Positions 1-9,338 of a stretch of DNA of 64,000 bases are shown here, piece by piece. Source of the DNA: JAJDAH01 sp964487605 (GTDB lineage Bacteria; Myxococcota_A; Polyangia; Polyangiales; Polyangiaceae). Numbering within the stretch: position 1 is the stretch's first letter; each line of letters starts with the position of its first letter. Both the position numbers and the translations under genes were made by a program. The stretch is from positions 53,261-117,260 of the forward strand of contig CAZARU010000007.1 in the NCBI GenBank assembly GCA_964487605.1. The letters are read 5' to 3'. The notes beneath the pieces were generated by a model, which did no database searches, had not been told where the DNA came from, and worked only from the letters and a program-made list of their open reading frames with translations.

Positions 1-551
1 TCGTCACGAGCGCGGGAGAGCGCTGGGTGCTGGCCGGTGCGGAGCTGGAGCGGCTGTCGGGTGATCCCCGCGGCGTCGTCATCGACGGCGCTCGATTTCG
101 CATGACCGCACCCGAGAAGAGCGGCGGGTTCGACGCGGTGGCGACGGGACCCGCCGGGCAACCCGGTGCGTCGGTCTCCGCACGGCTCGTCGTGCAGGGC
201 CAGGGCGGCGGCCTGCTGCTGAACGCGTCGCAGGGACCCGCCAGCTACCGCGCCGTTGCGTTGCTCGTCGGCGCCACGCCGGCCCAGGCCCACCTGGTCA
301 TGGTGGACGGCCAGGGCAAGGCGTTCGAGCTCGCTCCGCCGGTGAGCCTGCCGCCGGCGGCAGCAGTGGGCTACGCGGTGACGCTCTCCGCCACCGACAC
401 GGAGGTCGTGGCGCAGGTGGACCAGGTGAAGCTCTCGGCCAAGCTGGGCGAGCCGCTGGGCATGGGGCGCGCCGGGCTCACCGTGCGCGCGCAGGGAACC
501 GTCGAGGTGGCCGATCTGGTCGTCGGCGCGCCGAAGGCCAAGAAGAAATGA
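1..551 (+). CDS. C-terminal part of an unidentified beta-rich protein (5' end outside the window)
   Basis: The reading frame is open from base 3, so the gene probably begins upstream of the window; a GTG at 27 is the first possible start inside it, giving 174 residues. The visible part is rich in Val, Ala and Gly in alternating patterns and ends with a stretch (GRAGLTVRAQGTVEVADLVVG) that resembles the last strands of jelly-roll domains of the LamG / DUF1080 type, followed by a basic tail AKKK. It overlaps the next gene by four bases (ATGA), so the two are probably translated together. I do not recognise a specific family; an extracellular or kinase-attached beta-sandwich is one possibility. 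Confidence 0.6.
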   Translation, partial: VTSAGERWVLAGAELERLSGDPRGVVIDGARFRMTAPEKSGGFDAVATGPAGQPGASVSARLVVQGQGGGLLLNASQGPASYRAVALLVGATPAQAHLVMVDGQGKAFELAPPVSLPPAAAVGYAVTLSATDTEVVAQVDQVKLSAKLGEPLGMGRAGLTVRAQGTVEVADLVVGAPKAKKK

Positions 552-955
552 GCGGTGGGCGAGTCCGGATCCTCGTCGCGAAGCCGGGCCTGGACGGCCA
601 CGACCGCGGCGCCAAGGTCGTGGCGCGGGCGCTGCGCGACGCTGGGTTCGAGGTCGTCTACACGGGGTTGCACCAGACGCCGGAGATGATCGCGAGCGCG
701 GCGGTGCAGGAGGACGTCGACGCGGTCGGCCTGTCCATCATGAGCGGCGCGCACAACACGCTCGTCCCCGCCGTCATCGACGCACTGCGTGCCCGCGGGG
801 CGGAGGACGTGGCCGTGTTCGGCGGTGGCATCGTTCCCGACGACGACCTCGAGCGCCTGATGAGCGTGGGTGTCCGGAAGGTGTTCAAGCCCGGGACGTC
901 GCTCGACGACATCGTCGGCTGGGTGCGCGACAACGTTCCGCCCAGAGCCGGCTGA
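548..955 (+). CDS. Stand-alone cobalamin (B12)-binding domain protein, methylmalonyl-CoA mutase small-domain type
   Basis: This 135-residue protein is essentially one B12-binding Rossmann domain. It starts RILVAKPGLDGHDRGAKVVA, and the DGHDRG segment carries the Asp-x-His-x-x-Gly motif whose histidine is the lower axial ligand of cobalt. The later SIMSGAH and FGGGIVPDDD segments match the S-x-L and GG loops of the family. In methylmalonyl-CoA mutase the domain is fused to the C-terminus of the large subunit; here it is free, as in two-subunit mutases and in some mutase-associated chaperone systems. No mutase large subunit or MeaB-type GTPase is visible, so its partner must lie elsewhere. The ATG overlaps the preceding stop. 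Confidence 0.88.
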   Translation: MSGGRVRILVAKPGLDGHDRGAKVVARALRDAGFEVVYTGLHQTPEMIASAAVQEDVDAVGLSIMSGAHNTLVPAVIDALRARGAEDVAVFGGGIVPDDDLERLMSVGVRKVFKPGTSLDDIVGWVRDNVPPRAG

Positions 956-1254
956 CCGCGTCCGCGTCCACGCGGACACGCGACGCGAACCCTTGCCCAC
1001 GGCCGTCCGAGGGGCCAAACGGCCAAGCCCGTGAAATCACACGAGGTGGGTCGCGGCACGCGACTTGGAGTACTGGGGCGCATGTCGCTCCTCGCCTTCG
1101 CCGCCATGCTGCCCCCCGCCCTCGCGGGCCTGCTCGTTGCCGCCACGCTCCGACTGGGGCGCACCACGCTCCGTTCCCCGTCCCGGCACTGAACTCGCGT
1201 GCATGTAGGGCGCCGCGCCCGGGATTTCACCGGGCAGCTCGCCGCGGCGAACAG
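956..1254 (+). other. Intergenic stretch before the dcw promoter
   Basis: About 300 bases without a convincing conserved gene. It holds a weak hairpin directly after the B12-protein stop (6-bp stem, arms 960-965 and 972-977, no T-run), one small hydrophobic ORF (listed separately), and an 8-bp inverted pair (1031-1038 and 1223-1230) that could be chance. Confidence 0.6.
1082..1192 (+). CDS. Possible 36-residue single-span membrane peptide upstream of mraZ
   Basis: An ATG at 1082 opens a 36-codon frame whose first two thirds are strongly hydrophobic (MSLLAFAAMLPPALAGLL and onward) and which ends with a basic tail rich in Arg and Ser, the layout of a small inner-membrane peptide. A weak GGAG lies about 12 bases upstream. 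High-GC DNA produces such frames by chance, and no homologue comes to mind, so this is only a candidate. Confidence 0.18.
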   Translation: MSLLAFAAMLPPALAGLLVAATLRLGRTTLRSPSRH

Positions 1255-1284
1255 TTGACACCTCCGGGCCTGCCCCCGTAGGTT
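1255..1284 (+). promoter_or_regulatory. Likely dcw promoter (sigma70-like)
   Basis: A perfect -35 hexamer TTGACA (1255-1260) is followed after 18 bases by TAGGTT (1279-1284), an acceptable -10 for a high-GC myxobacterium. Transcription would begin near 1290-1292, just before the three MraZ-type repeats, which is the expected geometry for autoregulation. This is inferred from motif match and position only. Confidence 0.6.
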
Positions 1285-1294
1285 CGGCCGGCTG

Positions 1295-1324
1295 AGTGGG
1301 ATGAAGTGGGATCAAGTGGATCCA
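1295..1324 (+). promoter_or_regulatory. Three tandem MraZ-binding repeats (operator)
   Basis: Three head-to-tail 10-bp units lie between the promoter and mraZ: AGTGGGATGA (1295-1304), AGTGGGATCA (1305-1314) and AGTGGATCCA (1315-1324). E. coli MraZ is known to bind TGGGN direct repeats separated by 5 bases, that is, with the same 10-bp period, upstream of its own operon. The first two units match fully and the third is degenerate (TGGAT). MraZ probably represses or tunes the whole division cluster from here. Confidence 0.8.
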
Positions 1325-1344
1325 CGTCCCAGCCAGAGCTGGTC

Positions 1345-1794
1345 ATGTTTCGAGGCCAACACGTCCACACCATCGACGCGAAGGGGCGGATCAGCGTCCC
1401 TGCGAGGTTCCGGGAGCGGATCCCGGCGGACGACGGCACGGCACGCGTGGTGCTCACGCCCGATCCTTTCGGAGATCCCTGCCTTCATCTGTACCCCATG
1501 AGTGCCTGGGAGGAGATCGAGCGCAAGATTTCCGCCTTTCCGGGGTTCCAGAAGCACGCGGTGCGCTTCCGGCGCAGGTTCGTCGCCCACGCGGAGGAGT
1601 GCGAGATCGATCGCGCGGGCAGGCTGCTCGTGCCGGCGCACCTGCGCGATCGCGCCAGGCTGGAGAAGGACGTGCTCTGGGCCGGCGCGATCACCAAGAT
1701 CGAGCTCTGGTCGAAGGACCTGTGGGACACCGGTGCGGCGCTGTCTCCGGACGAGGAAGACGCCTACCGCGAAGCCGTCTCGGAGTGGATATGA
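1345..1794 (+). CDS. mraZ: MraZ, transcriptional regulator of the division and cell-wall cluster
   Basis: A 149-residue protein with two AbrB-like halves, each carrying the family signature: DAKGRISVPARFRERI near residues 11-26 and DRAGRLLVPAHLRDRA around residues 90-105. MraZ forms dodecameric rings that bind short direct repeats upstream of its own gene, and such repeats are present at 1295-1324. The frame is open further upstream, but the ATG at 1345 gives the conserved MFRG start and leaves the operator untranslated. No strong Shine-Dalgarno sequence precedes it. It is the first gene of the cluster and its stop overlaps the rsmH start (ATGA). Confidence 0.95.
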   Translation: MFRGQHVHTIDAKGRISVPARFRERIPADDGTARVVLTPDPFGDPCLHLYPMSAWEEIERKISAFPGFQKHAVRFRRRFVAHAEECEIDRAGRLLVPAHLRDRARLEKDVLWAGAITKIELWSKDLWDTGAALSPDEEDAYREAVSEWI

Positions 1795-2744
1795 CGATGG
1801 CGGCCGTCCCGCTCGAGCCCGCGCCGTTCGAGCACCGCACCGTCATGCCGTTCGAGGTGCTCCTCGGCCTCGACCCGGTGCCCGGCGGGTTCTACGTCGA
1901 TGCCACGACGGGTGGCGGCGGGCACGCCGCGGCGCTGCTCGCCCACGAACCCCGGGCGCGCCTCCTGGCGCTGGACCGGGATCCGTCCGCGGTCGCCGCG
2001 GCCAGGGAGCGCCTCGCGGTCTTCGGCGATCGCGCGCAGGTCACCCAGGCGCGCTTCTCCGAGCTGCCGGAGGTGCTCTCGCGGCTCGGTGTTTCCACGG
2101 TCCACGGCGTGGTTGCGGATCTCGGCGTCAGCTCGATGCAGCTCGACGATGCGAGTCGCGGCATGAGCTTCCGCGCCCCCGGGCCCCTCGACATGCGCAT
2201 GGACCCGGACCGGGGCGAGACCGCCCGGGAGCTCATCGAGCGCCTCGACCAGGACGAGCTCGCCAACGTCGTCTACGAACTCGGGGAGGAGCGGCGCTCG
2301 CGTCGCGTCGCCGCGTGCATCAAGCAGGCGCTCGAAGTGGGGGAGCTGGAGACGACGCTGGACCTCCGTCGTGCCGTGGTGCGCGCGGTCGGTCCCAGGA
2401 GAATCGGGGGGATCGATCCGGCGACGAGGACGTTCCAGGCGCTCCGGATGGCGGTCAACCGGGAACTGGACGAGCTCGCGGCGCTGCTGGCGCTCCTTCC
2501 CTCGGTGCTCGACGAGAAGGGCGCGGCGGTGCTCATCAGCTTCCACTCCCTGGAGGACCGCCTGGTGAAGCGCGCGTTCCTGCAGCAGGAGGTCTGGAAG
2601 CGGCTGACGAAGAAGCCGCTGCTCCCCCGCGACGACGAGCGCGCGCAGAACCCGCGCAGCCGAAGCGCGAAGCTGCGCGTCGCGCGCCTCAGGGAGCCCG
2701 ACGAGGCGCCGAGCCCCGTGCCTCCGGACGGAGAGGAGTCATGA
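1791..2744 (+). CDS. rsmH: 16S rRNA (cytosine1402-N4)-methyltransferase RsmH (MraW)
   Basis: A 317-residue SAM-dependent methyltransferase that modifies C1402 in the ribosomal P site. The SAM-binding loop is DATTGGGGHAAALL near residues 38-51. The conserved FHSLEDRLVKRAF segment and the C-terminal NPRSRSAKLRVARL, which contains the SAKLR signature, are both present. The start was set at ATG 1791, which overlaps the mraZ stop; an ATG two codons later (MTM) is also possible. Length and order are typical for the family. Its stop overlaps the ftsL start (ATGA). Confidence 0.96.
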   Translation: MTMAAVPLEPAPFEHRTVMPFEVLLGLDPVPGGFYVDATTGGGGHAAALLAHEPRARLLALDRDPSAVAAARERLAVFGDRAQVTQARFSELPEVLSRLGVSTVHGVVADLGVSSMQLDDASRGMSFRAPGPLDMRMDPDRGETARELIERLDQDELANVVYELGEERRSRRVAACIKQALEVGELETTLDLRRAVVRAVGPRRIGGIDPATRTFQALRMAVNRELDELAALLALLPSVLDEKGAAVLISFHSLEDRLVKRAFLQQEVWKRLTKKPLLPRDDERAQNPRSRSAKLRVARLREPDEAPSPVPPDGEES

Positions 2745-3100
2745 GCAGCGCGCGCGTGGCCCGGTCTCGACCGTTCATCGTCCTCTGGGTGCTGGCGGTG
2801 GTCGCCGGAACCGCCGCGTTCTCGGTCCACGTGGGAATGCGCACGCGCTCACTCGAGCTCGGCTACGAGCTGGGACGCGCTCACGCGCGCGTCGCCCGAC
2901 TGCGCGAGGTGCGGCGGGTCCTCGAGCTGGAGGCCGAGAGCTACAAGACGCCCGAGCGTGTCGATCTCGTCGCGCGAACGCTGCTGGGCATGAGCGAGCC
3001 ACCGCCGGAGCGAATCCTCTCGGCGGGGCCGGAGCCGGCGGACGACGAGGCGCCCGAGGGGGCTTCGCCGACGGTTCCGGCAGCGGGGGAGTCGCCGTGA
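2741..3100 (+). CDS. ftsL: FtsL-type cell division protein
   Basis: A 119-residue bitopic membrane protein: a short basic N-terminus, one transmembrane helix (about residues 12-30, FIVLWVLAVVAGTAAF), then a heptad-like helical stretch rich in Arg, Leu and Glu (residues 38-75), and a Pro/Glu/Ala-rich tail. FtsL proteins are poorly conserved in sequence, and the call rests on this architecture and on the position between rsmH and ftsI. FtsL forms a periplasmic coiled coil with FtsB-type proteins and activates the FtsW-FtsI synthase. A good ribosome-binding site (GGAGAGGAG) lies just upstream. The stop overlaps the ftsI GTG. Confidence 0.82.
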   Translation: MSSARVARSRPFIVLWVLAVVAGTAAFSVHVGMRTRSLELGYELGRAHARVARLREVRRVLELEAESYKTPERVDLVARTLLGMSEPPPERILSAGPEPADDEAPEGASPTVPAAGESP

Positions 3101-5226
3101 AGGCGCGCGCGCCGAAGGCGAACGGGCACGGAGGCGCGGTGCCCGGCGACGCGGCGCCCGACCCGATCGATCGACGGCCGGCGATCCGCGTTCGCATGGG
3201 CCTCGTGTGCGGCGTCCTGAGCATGGGCCTCGGCGTGATCGTCTCGTCCGGCTGGTCCATCATGGTGGGCGACGGCGATGCCTGGCGCGAGGAGGCCGAG
3301 CTGCAGCGGCAGCGACGCCTCCACGTCCTGCCGAAGCGGGGCGCCATCTACGATCGCAACGGCACGGCGCTCGCCGTCACCGTGGAGGTCCCGAGCGCGA
3401 GCGTCGACGCGGTCGAGCTGCTCCGCAGGGTGCGCGGTCAGCAGGTTCCGGTCGTGGCCCGCGATGCGGCGAACCGCATCGCGCGCGCGCTCGACCTGGA
3501 TCCCGCCGCCGTGGAGCGGAAGATCCTCGCCAAGCGACGCTTTGCCTGGCTCAAGCGGCGGATCACCGCGGAGGAGTCCTCCGCGCTGCGCGTCCTCATG
3601 CGCGGCGAGGACGGCGGCGAGCCGATCTCGGGGCTCGTCGTCGAGGGCGAGGGCCGCCGTTACTACCCGCGGCGGCAGGTGGCGGGACCGCTCCTCGGCT
3701 TCGTCGCGCCCGACGGCGAAGGCAAAGACGGCGTGGAGCTGACGCTGAACTCGCGACTGCAGGGAACGGTCGAACAGGTTCGCGGCATGCGCGATCGCTC
3801 CGGCAAGCTGATCTTCTCCCACGGGATGCAGGACGACCGCGCCCTGGCCGGCCACGACGTCTACCTCACGATCGATCAGGGGCTGCAGTTCGCCGCCGAA
3901 CGCGAGCTGGCCGCGGCGGTGCAGACGTTCGAAGCCGTGGGCGGGTCGGTGATCATCGTGGAGCCGAACACGGGCGAGCTCCTCGCCATGGCGAGCTGGC
4001 CCGCCTACAACCCGAACGACTACTCAGAAAGCGCCGTCGAGGCCCGCCGCGATCGCGGGATCACCGACCAGTTCGAACCCGGCTCGACCATGAAGATCTT
4101 CACGGTCGCGCTCGGCCTCGCGGAGGGGGCCATCACGCCCACACAGCGGATGTACTGCGAGAAGGGGGCAATGCGGGTGGACAACGTCACCATTCGCGAC
4201 ACCCACGCTTCGGAGTGGCTCTCGGTTTCCCAGGTGCTCTCGCAGTCGTCGAACATCTGCTCCGCCAAGATCGGGCTCAGCATGGGCGGCAGCAAGCTCT
4301 ACGAGGGGCTCCGCCGCTTCGGCTTTGGGCTCTCGGCCGGGCTGCCGCTGCCCGGCGAGTCGTCCGGCGTGCTCCGTCCCCGCGGGCGCCCCTGGGTCCA
4401 GGTCGAGACGGCTGCGGCTGCTTTCGGACAGGGCATCGGTGTGACCAACCTCCAGCTCGCGATGGCGACGGCCGCCATCGCGAACGGCGGCAGGCTCATG
4501 GAGCCCATCATCGTCAAGAAGACGACGACGGCGTCCGGTGAGATCGTCGATACCGCGTCGCCCAAGGTCCGTCATCAGGTCGTGCCGGTCCACATCGCGC
4601 GGACGCTGTCGGAGATGCTCGTCGGTGTCACCGAGGGCGAGGGGACGGGCGTCGAGGCGGCCCTGAGCGGCTACGTCGTGGCCGGAAAGACCGCGACGGC
4701 CCAGAAGACGGACCCCGCGACGGGTCGCTACTCCCTGGAGAAGTACGTCGCGTCGTTCGTGGGCTACGTCCCGGCGAACAAGCCGCGCCTCGCTATCTCG
4801 ATCGTGATCGACGAGCCCATGCTGGAGCACGCGGGCGGTGCGGTCGCCGCGCCCGTATTTCGGCGCCTCGCACGGACGGCGCTCGAGTACGTGGGGCTGA
4901 CTCCCAAGGGAACCAAACCCGTGGACCTCGCCAGCCTGGCGCGCGAGCCGGACCCGGCCCACGCCGTGGGTCAGCTCCTGCGCGAGAACCGAGAGGCGTT
5001 GCCCTCGGTGCAGGAGCACGTGAAGGGGGCGGTGCTCGCAGGTGGGCAGGTGCGCGTGCCCGAGATCACCGGCTGGCCCGTCCGTGAAGCCGTGCGCAAG
5101 CTCATCGAGCTCGGCCTCACCCCGGAGGTCCGCGGCACCGGCCTCCTCGTTCGTCAGAATCCCGCACCGGGTGCGCCGCTCGGGAAGGGGGAACGCGTCG
5201 TGCTCGAGTTCGAGCCGGCGACGTGA
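3097..5226 (+). CDS. ftsI: Septal transpeptidase FtsI (class B penicillin-binding protein) with PASTA domain
   Basis: A 709-residue class B PBP that crosslinks septal peptidoglycan with FtsW. A basic N-terminus precedes one transmembrane span (about 34-56), then the dimerisation/pedestal region (RGAIYDRNG at 81-89) and the transpeptidase domain. Catalytic motifs are STMK (Ser330-Lys333), SSN (384-386) and K531-T-A-T. The third motif has Ala where nearly all family members have Gly (KTG or KSG). Residues about 645-705 form one PASTA domain (VPEITGWPVREAVRKLIELG), longer than E. coli FtsI and more like the PBP2x/SpoVD plan. GTG start, overlapping the ftsL stop. Confidence 0.95.
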   Translation: MKARAPKANGHGGAVPGDAAPDPIDRRPAIRVRMGLVCGVLSMGLGVIVSSGWSIMVGDGDAWREEAELQRQRRLHVLPKRGAIYDRNGTALAVTVEVPSASVDAVELLRRVRGQQVPVVARDAANRIARALDLDPAAVERKILAKRRFAWLKRRITAEESSALRVLMRGEDGGEPISGLVVEGEGRRYYPRRQVAGPLLGFVAPDGEGKDGVELTLNSRLQGTVEQVRGMRDRSGKLIFSHGMQDDRALAGHDVYLTIDQGLQFAAERELAAAVQTFEAVGGSVIIVEPNTGELLAMASWPAYNPNDYSESAVEARRDRGITDQFEPGSTMKIFTVALGLAEGAITPTQRMYCEKGAMRVDNVTIRDTHASEWLSVSQVLSQSSNICSAKIGLSMGGSKLYEGLRRFGFGLSAGLPLPGESSGVLRPRGRPWVQVETAAAAFGQGIGVTNLQLAMATAAIANGGRLMEPIIVKKTTTASGEIVDTASPKVRHQVVPVHIARTLSEMLVGVTEGEGTGVEAALSGYVVAGKTATAQKTDPATGRYSLEKYVASFVGYVPANKPRLAISIVIDEPMLEHAGGAVAAPVFRRLARTALEYVGLTPKGTKPVDLASLAREPDPAHAVGQLLRENREALPSVQEHVKGAVLAGGQVRVPEITGWPVREAVRKLIELGLTPEVRGTGLLVRQNPAPGAPLGKGERVVLEFEPAT

Positions 5227-6746
5227 CGGCGGCCCTCATGACCGCTCTGTCCGCCGGTCGGTCCCTCGACGAGCTTGCCGGCGACCTGCGGCGGTTCGGC
5301 GCGGTGGTTCGTGGAGACGGCGCGGTTCGTGTGCGCGACGTCCAGCAGGACTCTCGGCGTGCGAGCGCGGGGGATCTCTTCGCCGCGCGAACCTCGGACC
5401 GCGAGCGCCTCGACGCCCACGTGCACGAGGCCATCGGGCGGGGCGCGTCCGCCATCCTCGCGGTGCCCGGGAGTGTGGGGCCGAGCGTGGGCGTTCCGGT
5501 GGTCGAGGTCGATGACGTCCGCCTTGCCCTCGGTTTCGCAGCGGAAGCCGTCCACGGACACCCCTCCCGCTCGCTCGAGGTCATCGGCGTCACCGGGACC
5601 AACGGCAAGACGACGGTCACCTGGCTCGCCGAGCAGGTCCTCGAGCGCATGGGGGCTCGGCCCGCGCGCCTCGGAACGCTCGGCTACTCGCTCGGCCAGG
5701 ACCGCACGACGTCGCCGCTCACGACGCCGGAAGCGGACGAGGTGACCCGCTGGATGGCGCGCGCACGGGACGGCGGGGCGACACACTTCGCCATGGAGGT
5801 GTCGAGTCATGCGCTCGTACAGGCACGTGTCGAGGCGATCGCCTTCCGCGCCGCCATCTTCACGAACCTGACGCAGGATCACCTCGACTTCCACGGCGAC
5901 ATGGAGACGTACGGGCGCGCCAAGCGCCGCCTCTTCGTCGATCTCTCCCCGGCGCTCGCCATCGTGAACGTCGACGATCCGTTCGGTGCGCGCCTCGCCG
6001 GCGAAGCGGCGGGGCGCGTCCTTCGCGTCGCGCGCTCGGACGGAGAAGGCCGCCCGGACGTCTACGCCGAGAGCTTCGCCCTCGACGCCCGCGGCCTTCG
6101 CGCGCGCGTGCGGTCGCCCACCACGCAGGTGGACGTCGACACGCCGCTGGCCGGAGTCCACAACCTGGACAACGCGCTCGCCCTCCTCGCGCTCGTCGAA
6201 GCGCTGGGTCTGGACGTGGAGGCGGCGGCGCGAGCGCTCGGAAGCGTCACCGGGGCACCGGGGCGCCTCGAACGGTGCGACGGCCCCTCGGACGACGTCC
6301 TGGTTCTCGTCGACTACGCGCACACGCCCGACGCGCTCTCCCGCGCCCTCGACGCCTGCAGGAGGATGACCGAGAGGCGCGTCCTGTGCGTCTTCGGCTG
6401 TGGCGGCGATAGAGACCCCGACAAGCGACCGAAGATGGGCCGCGCGGTGGCGCGGGGCGCCGACCGCGCCATCGTGACCAACGACAACCCCCGCAGCGAA
6501 GATCCGGCCGCGATCGTCCGGGCCATCGAGGCGGGACTGCGCGACGGCGGCGCCGACTACGAGATCGTCCTCGACCGGGCCGCGGCGATCGATCTGGCCG
6601 TGAACGAGGCCGAGCGCGGGGACGTCGTGTTGATCGCCGGCAAGGGCCACGAGCCGTACCAGATTCTCGGGAGCCGCAGGGTCGACTTCGACGACCGAGT
6701 GGCGGCTCGTCGCGCGCTGCTCGCGCGACGCGGGCGAGCGGGCTGA
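5223..6746 (+). CDS. murE: MurE, UDP-MurNAc-L-Ala-D-Glu:meso-diaminopimelate ligase
   Basis: A 507-residue Mur ligase that adds the third amino acid of the peptidoglycan stem. The ATP loop is GTNGKTT (125-131), and the carbamylated-lysine and central-domain motifs (MEVSSHAL, TNLTQDHLDFHG) are present. The motif DNPR at 421-424 recognises meso-diaminopimelate, so the cell wall is predicted to be DAP-type, as expected for a Gram-negative. GTG start, overlapping the ftsI stop by four bases; murF follows after six bases. All three Mur-ligase domains are complete. Confidence 0.97.
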   Translation: MTAALMTALSAGRSLDELAGDLRRFGAVVRGDGAVRVRDVQQDSRRASAGDLFAARTSDRERLDAHVHEAIGRGASAILAVPGSVGPSVGVPVVEVDDVRLALGFAAEAVHGHPSRSLEVIGVTGTNGKTTVTWLAEQVLERMGARPARLGTLGYSLGQDRTTSPLTTPEADEVTRWMARARDGGATHFAMEVSSHALVQARVEAIAFRAAIFTNLTQDHLDFHGDMETYGRAKRRLFVDLSPALAIVNVDDPFGARLAGEAAGRVLRVARSDGEGRPDVYAESFALDARGLRARVRSPTTQVDVDTPLAGVHNLDNALALLALVEALGLDVEAAARALGSVTGAPGRLERCDGPSDDVLVLVDYAHTPDALSRALDACRRMTERRVLCVFGCGGDRDPDKRPKMGRAVARGADRAIVTNDNPRSEDPAAIVRAIEAGLRDGGADYEIVLDRAAAIDLAVNEAERGDVVLIAGKGHEPYQILGSRRVDFDDRVAARRALLARRGRAG

Positions 6747-6752
6747 AGCCGA

Positions 6753-8164
6753 GTGGCGACGCCGATTCCTCCGAATCGAGCGGCCTTCACGGTCGAGGAG
6801 GTCGCGCGGGCCACGGGCGCGAGCGTCACGAGCGTTCCTCGCGACGCGAGCCCCATCGTCGGCGTCAGCACCGACTCCCGAGGCGACGTGCGCGGGACGC
6901 TCTTCGTGGCGCTCCGAGGCGAGTCCTTCGACGGCCATCGATTCATCGACGCGGCGGTGCGCGGCGGCGCGAGCGCGGTGCTCTCCGAGGATCCGCTCGA
7001 CGTCGGGCCGGCGACTCTGTTTCGCGTCACCTCCACGCTCGCCGCACTCGGCGACCTCGCGCGGGCTCATCGCCGGCGCTGGGGCGGGAGGCTGGTCGCC
7101 GTCGCGGGATCCGCCGGCAAGACCACGACGCGGGCGTCCATCGCGGCGCTCCTCCTCGCCGCATCGCCGGGAAAGGTGCACTTCGTACCGGGGAACCTGA
7201 ACAACCTGGTGGGGGTACCCATGGTGCTCTTCGGCCTGGGCGCGGATCACGAGCACGCGGTCGTGGAGATCGGGACGAACGCGGTGGGTGAGGTTCCGCG
7301 GCTCGTCGCGGTGACCGAACCGGACTGCGCGGTGCTGACGCTCGTGGGTCTGGAGCACACGGCGGGACTCGGCGACCTCGACACCATCGAGCGTGAAGAG
7401 GGCGCGGTGCTCGCAGGGCTCGAACCCGAAGGTGCGGCCTTCGGCAACGCGGACGACCCCCGCGTGGTGCGACAGCTCGGCGCCTCGCCCGCCGCCACGC
7501 GGACCACCTACGGAACCGCGAAGGAGGCCGACTACCGCATCGTTGCGCGCGAGCCGCTCGGCCTCGCCGGGACGCGGGTGTCGATTGCGCGGCCCGACGG
7601 CAGCACGGTACGGATCGCGGCGCCGCTCTTCGGCGCGCCGGGAGCGCTCGCCGTCGCGGCCGCGCTCGCCGTCGTCGAACACGCCGTGGGACGAGAAATC
7701 TCCGAGGACGAAGCGACGCTCGCGCTACGGAACGCTGCGGAGCCCGGGCGGCTGCGCCCCGTCGAGCTCGCGGACGGAACGGTGCTGCTCGACGACAGCT
7801 ACAACTCCAACCCTCCGAGCGCCCGTGCGTCGCTCCAGGCGGCTCGGGAGTTCGCCGACCATCGCGGCGCGCGGCTGGTGGTCGTGCTGGGGGAGATGCG
7901 CGAGCTGGGCCACGCGTCCAGGTCGGAGCATCGGGCGCTCGGCGGTGTCGTCGAAGCGGCGCGCGCGGCCGTCGTCGTGACCGTGGGCGGCGACGCCGTC
8001 GAGATCGCCGGACGCGCCGTGCGCTTCGCGCCCGACGTCGCCGCGGCCGTGCCCCTGGTCCGTGACCACACGCTTCCGGGGGACGTGGTCCTCATCAAGG
8101 GATCTCGCGGCGTCGGGCTGGAGCGCATCGTGGAGGCCCTGGTCCGTGATAGAGGACGACCCGC

Positions 8165-8168
<4 letters not shown>
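6753..8168 (+). CDS. murF: MurF, UDP-MurNAc-tripeptide:D-Ala-D-Ala ligase
   Basis: A 471-residue Mur ligase that attaches D-alanyl-D-alanine to complete the pentapeptide precursor in the cytoplasm. The P-loop reads GSAGKTTT (119-126). The N-terminal domain carries the substrate motif VSTDSRGDVRGTLFVALRGE, the centre has EIGTNAVGEV, and the C-terminal domain has DDSYNSNPPS, diagnostic of MurF. The GTG at 6753 gives a normal N-terminus. Its stop overlaps the mraY start (GTGA). Its substrate D-Ala-D-Ala must come from a ddl gene elsewhere, as none lies in this cluster. Confidence 0.96.
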
Positions 8169-9295
<1,127 letters not shown>

Positions 9296-9338
9296 CCTCC
9301 CGGCGCCTGGGCCTGCCCTCCGGAGCGAGCGACCTGCC

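Noticed and set aside
1031..1230. 8-bp inverted pair GTGAAATC / GATTTCAC flanking the small ORF
   Set aside because: Arms are about 185 bases apart and do not extend; such pairs are expected by chance.
1502..3100. Long plus-strand frame of 532 codons across mraZ and rsmH
   Set aside because: Only its last 119 codons (ftsL) are real; the rest is an Arg/Ala-rich shadow of mraZ and rsmH.
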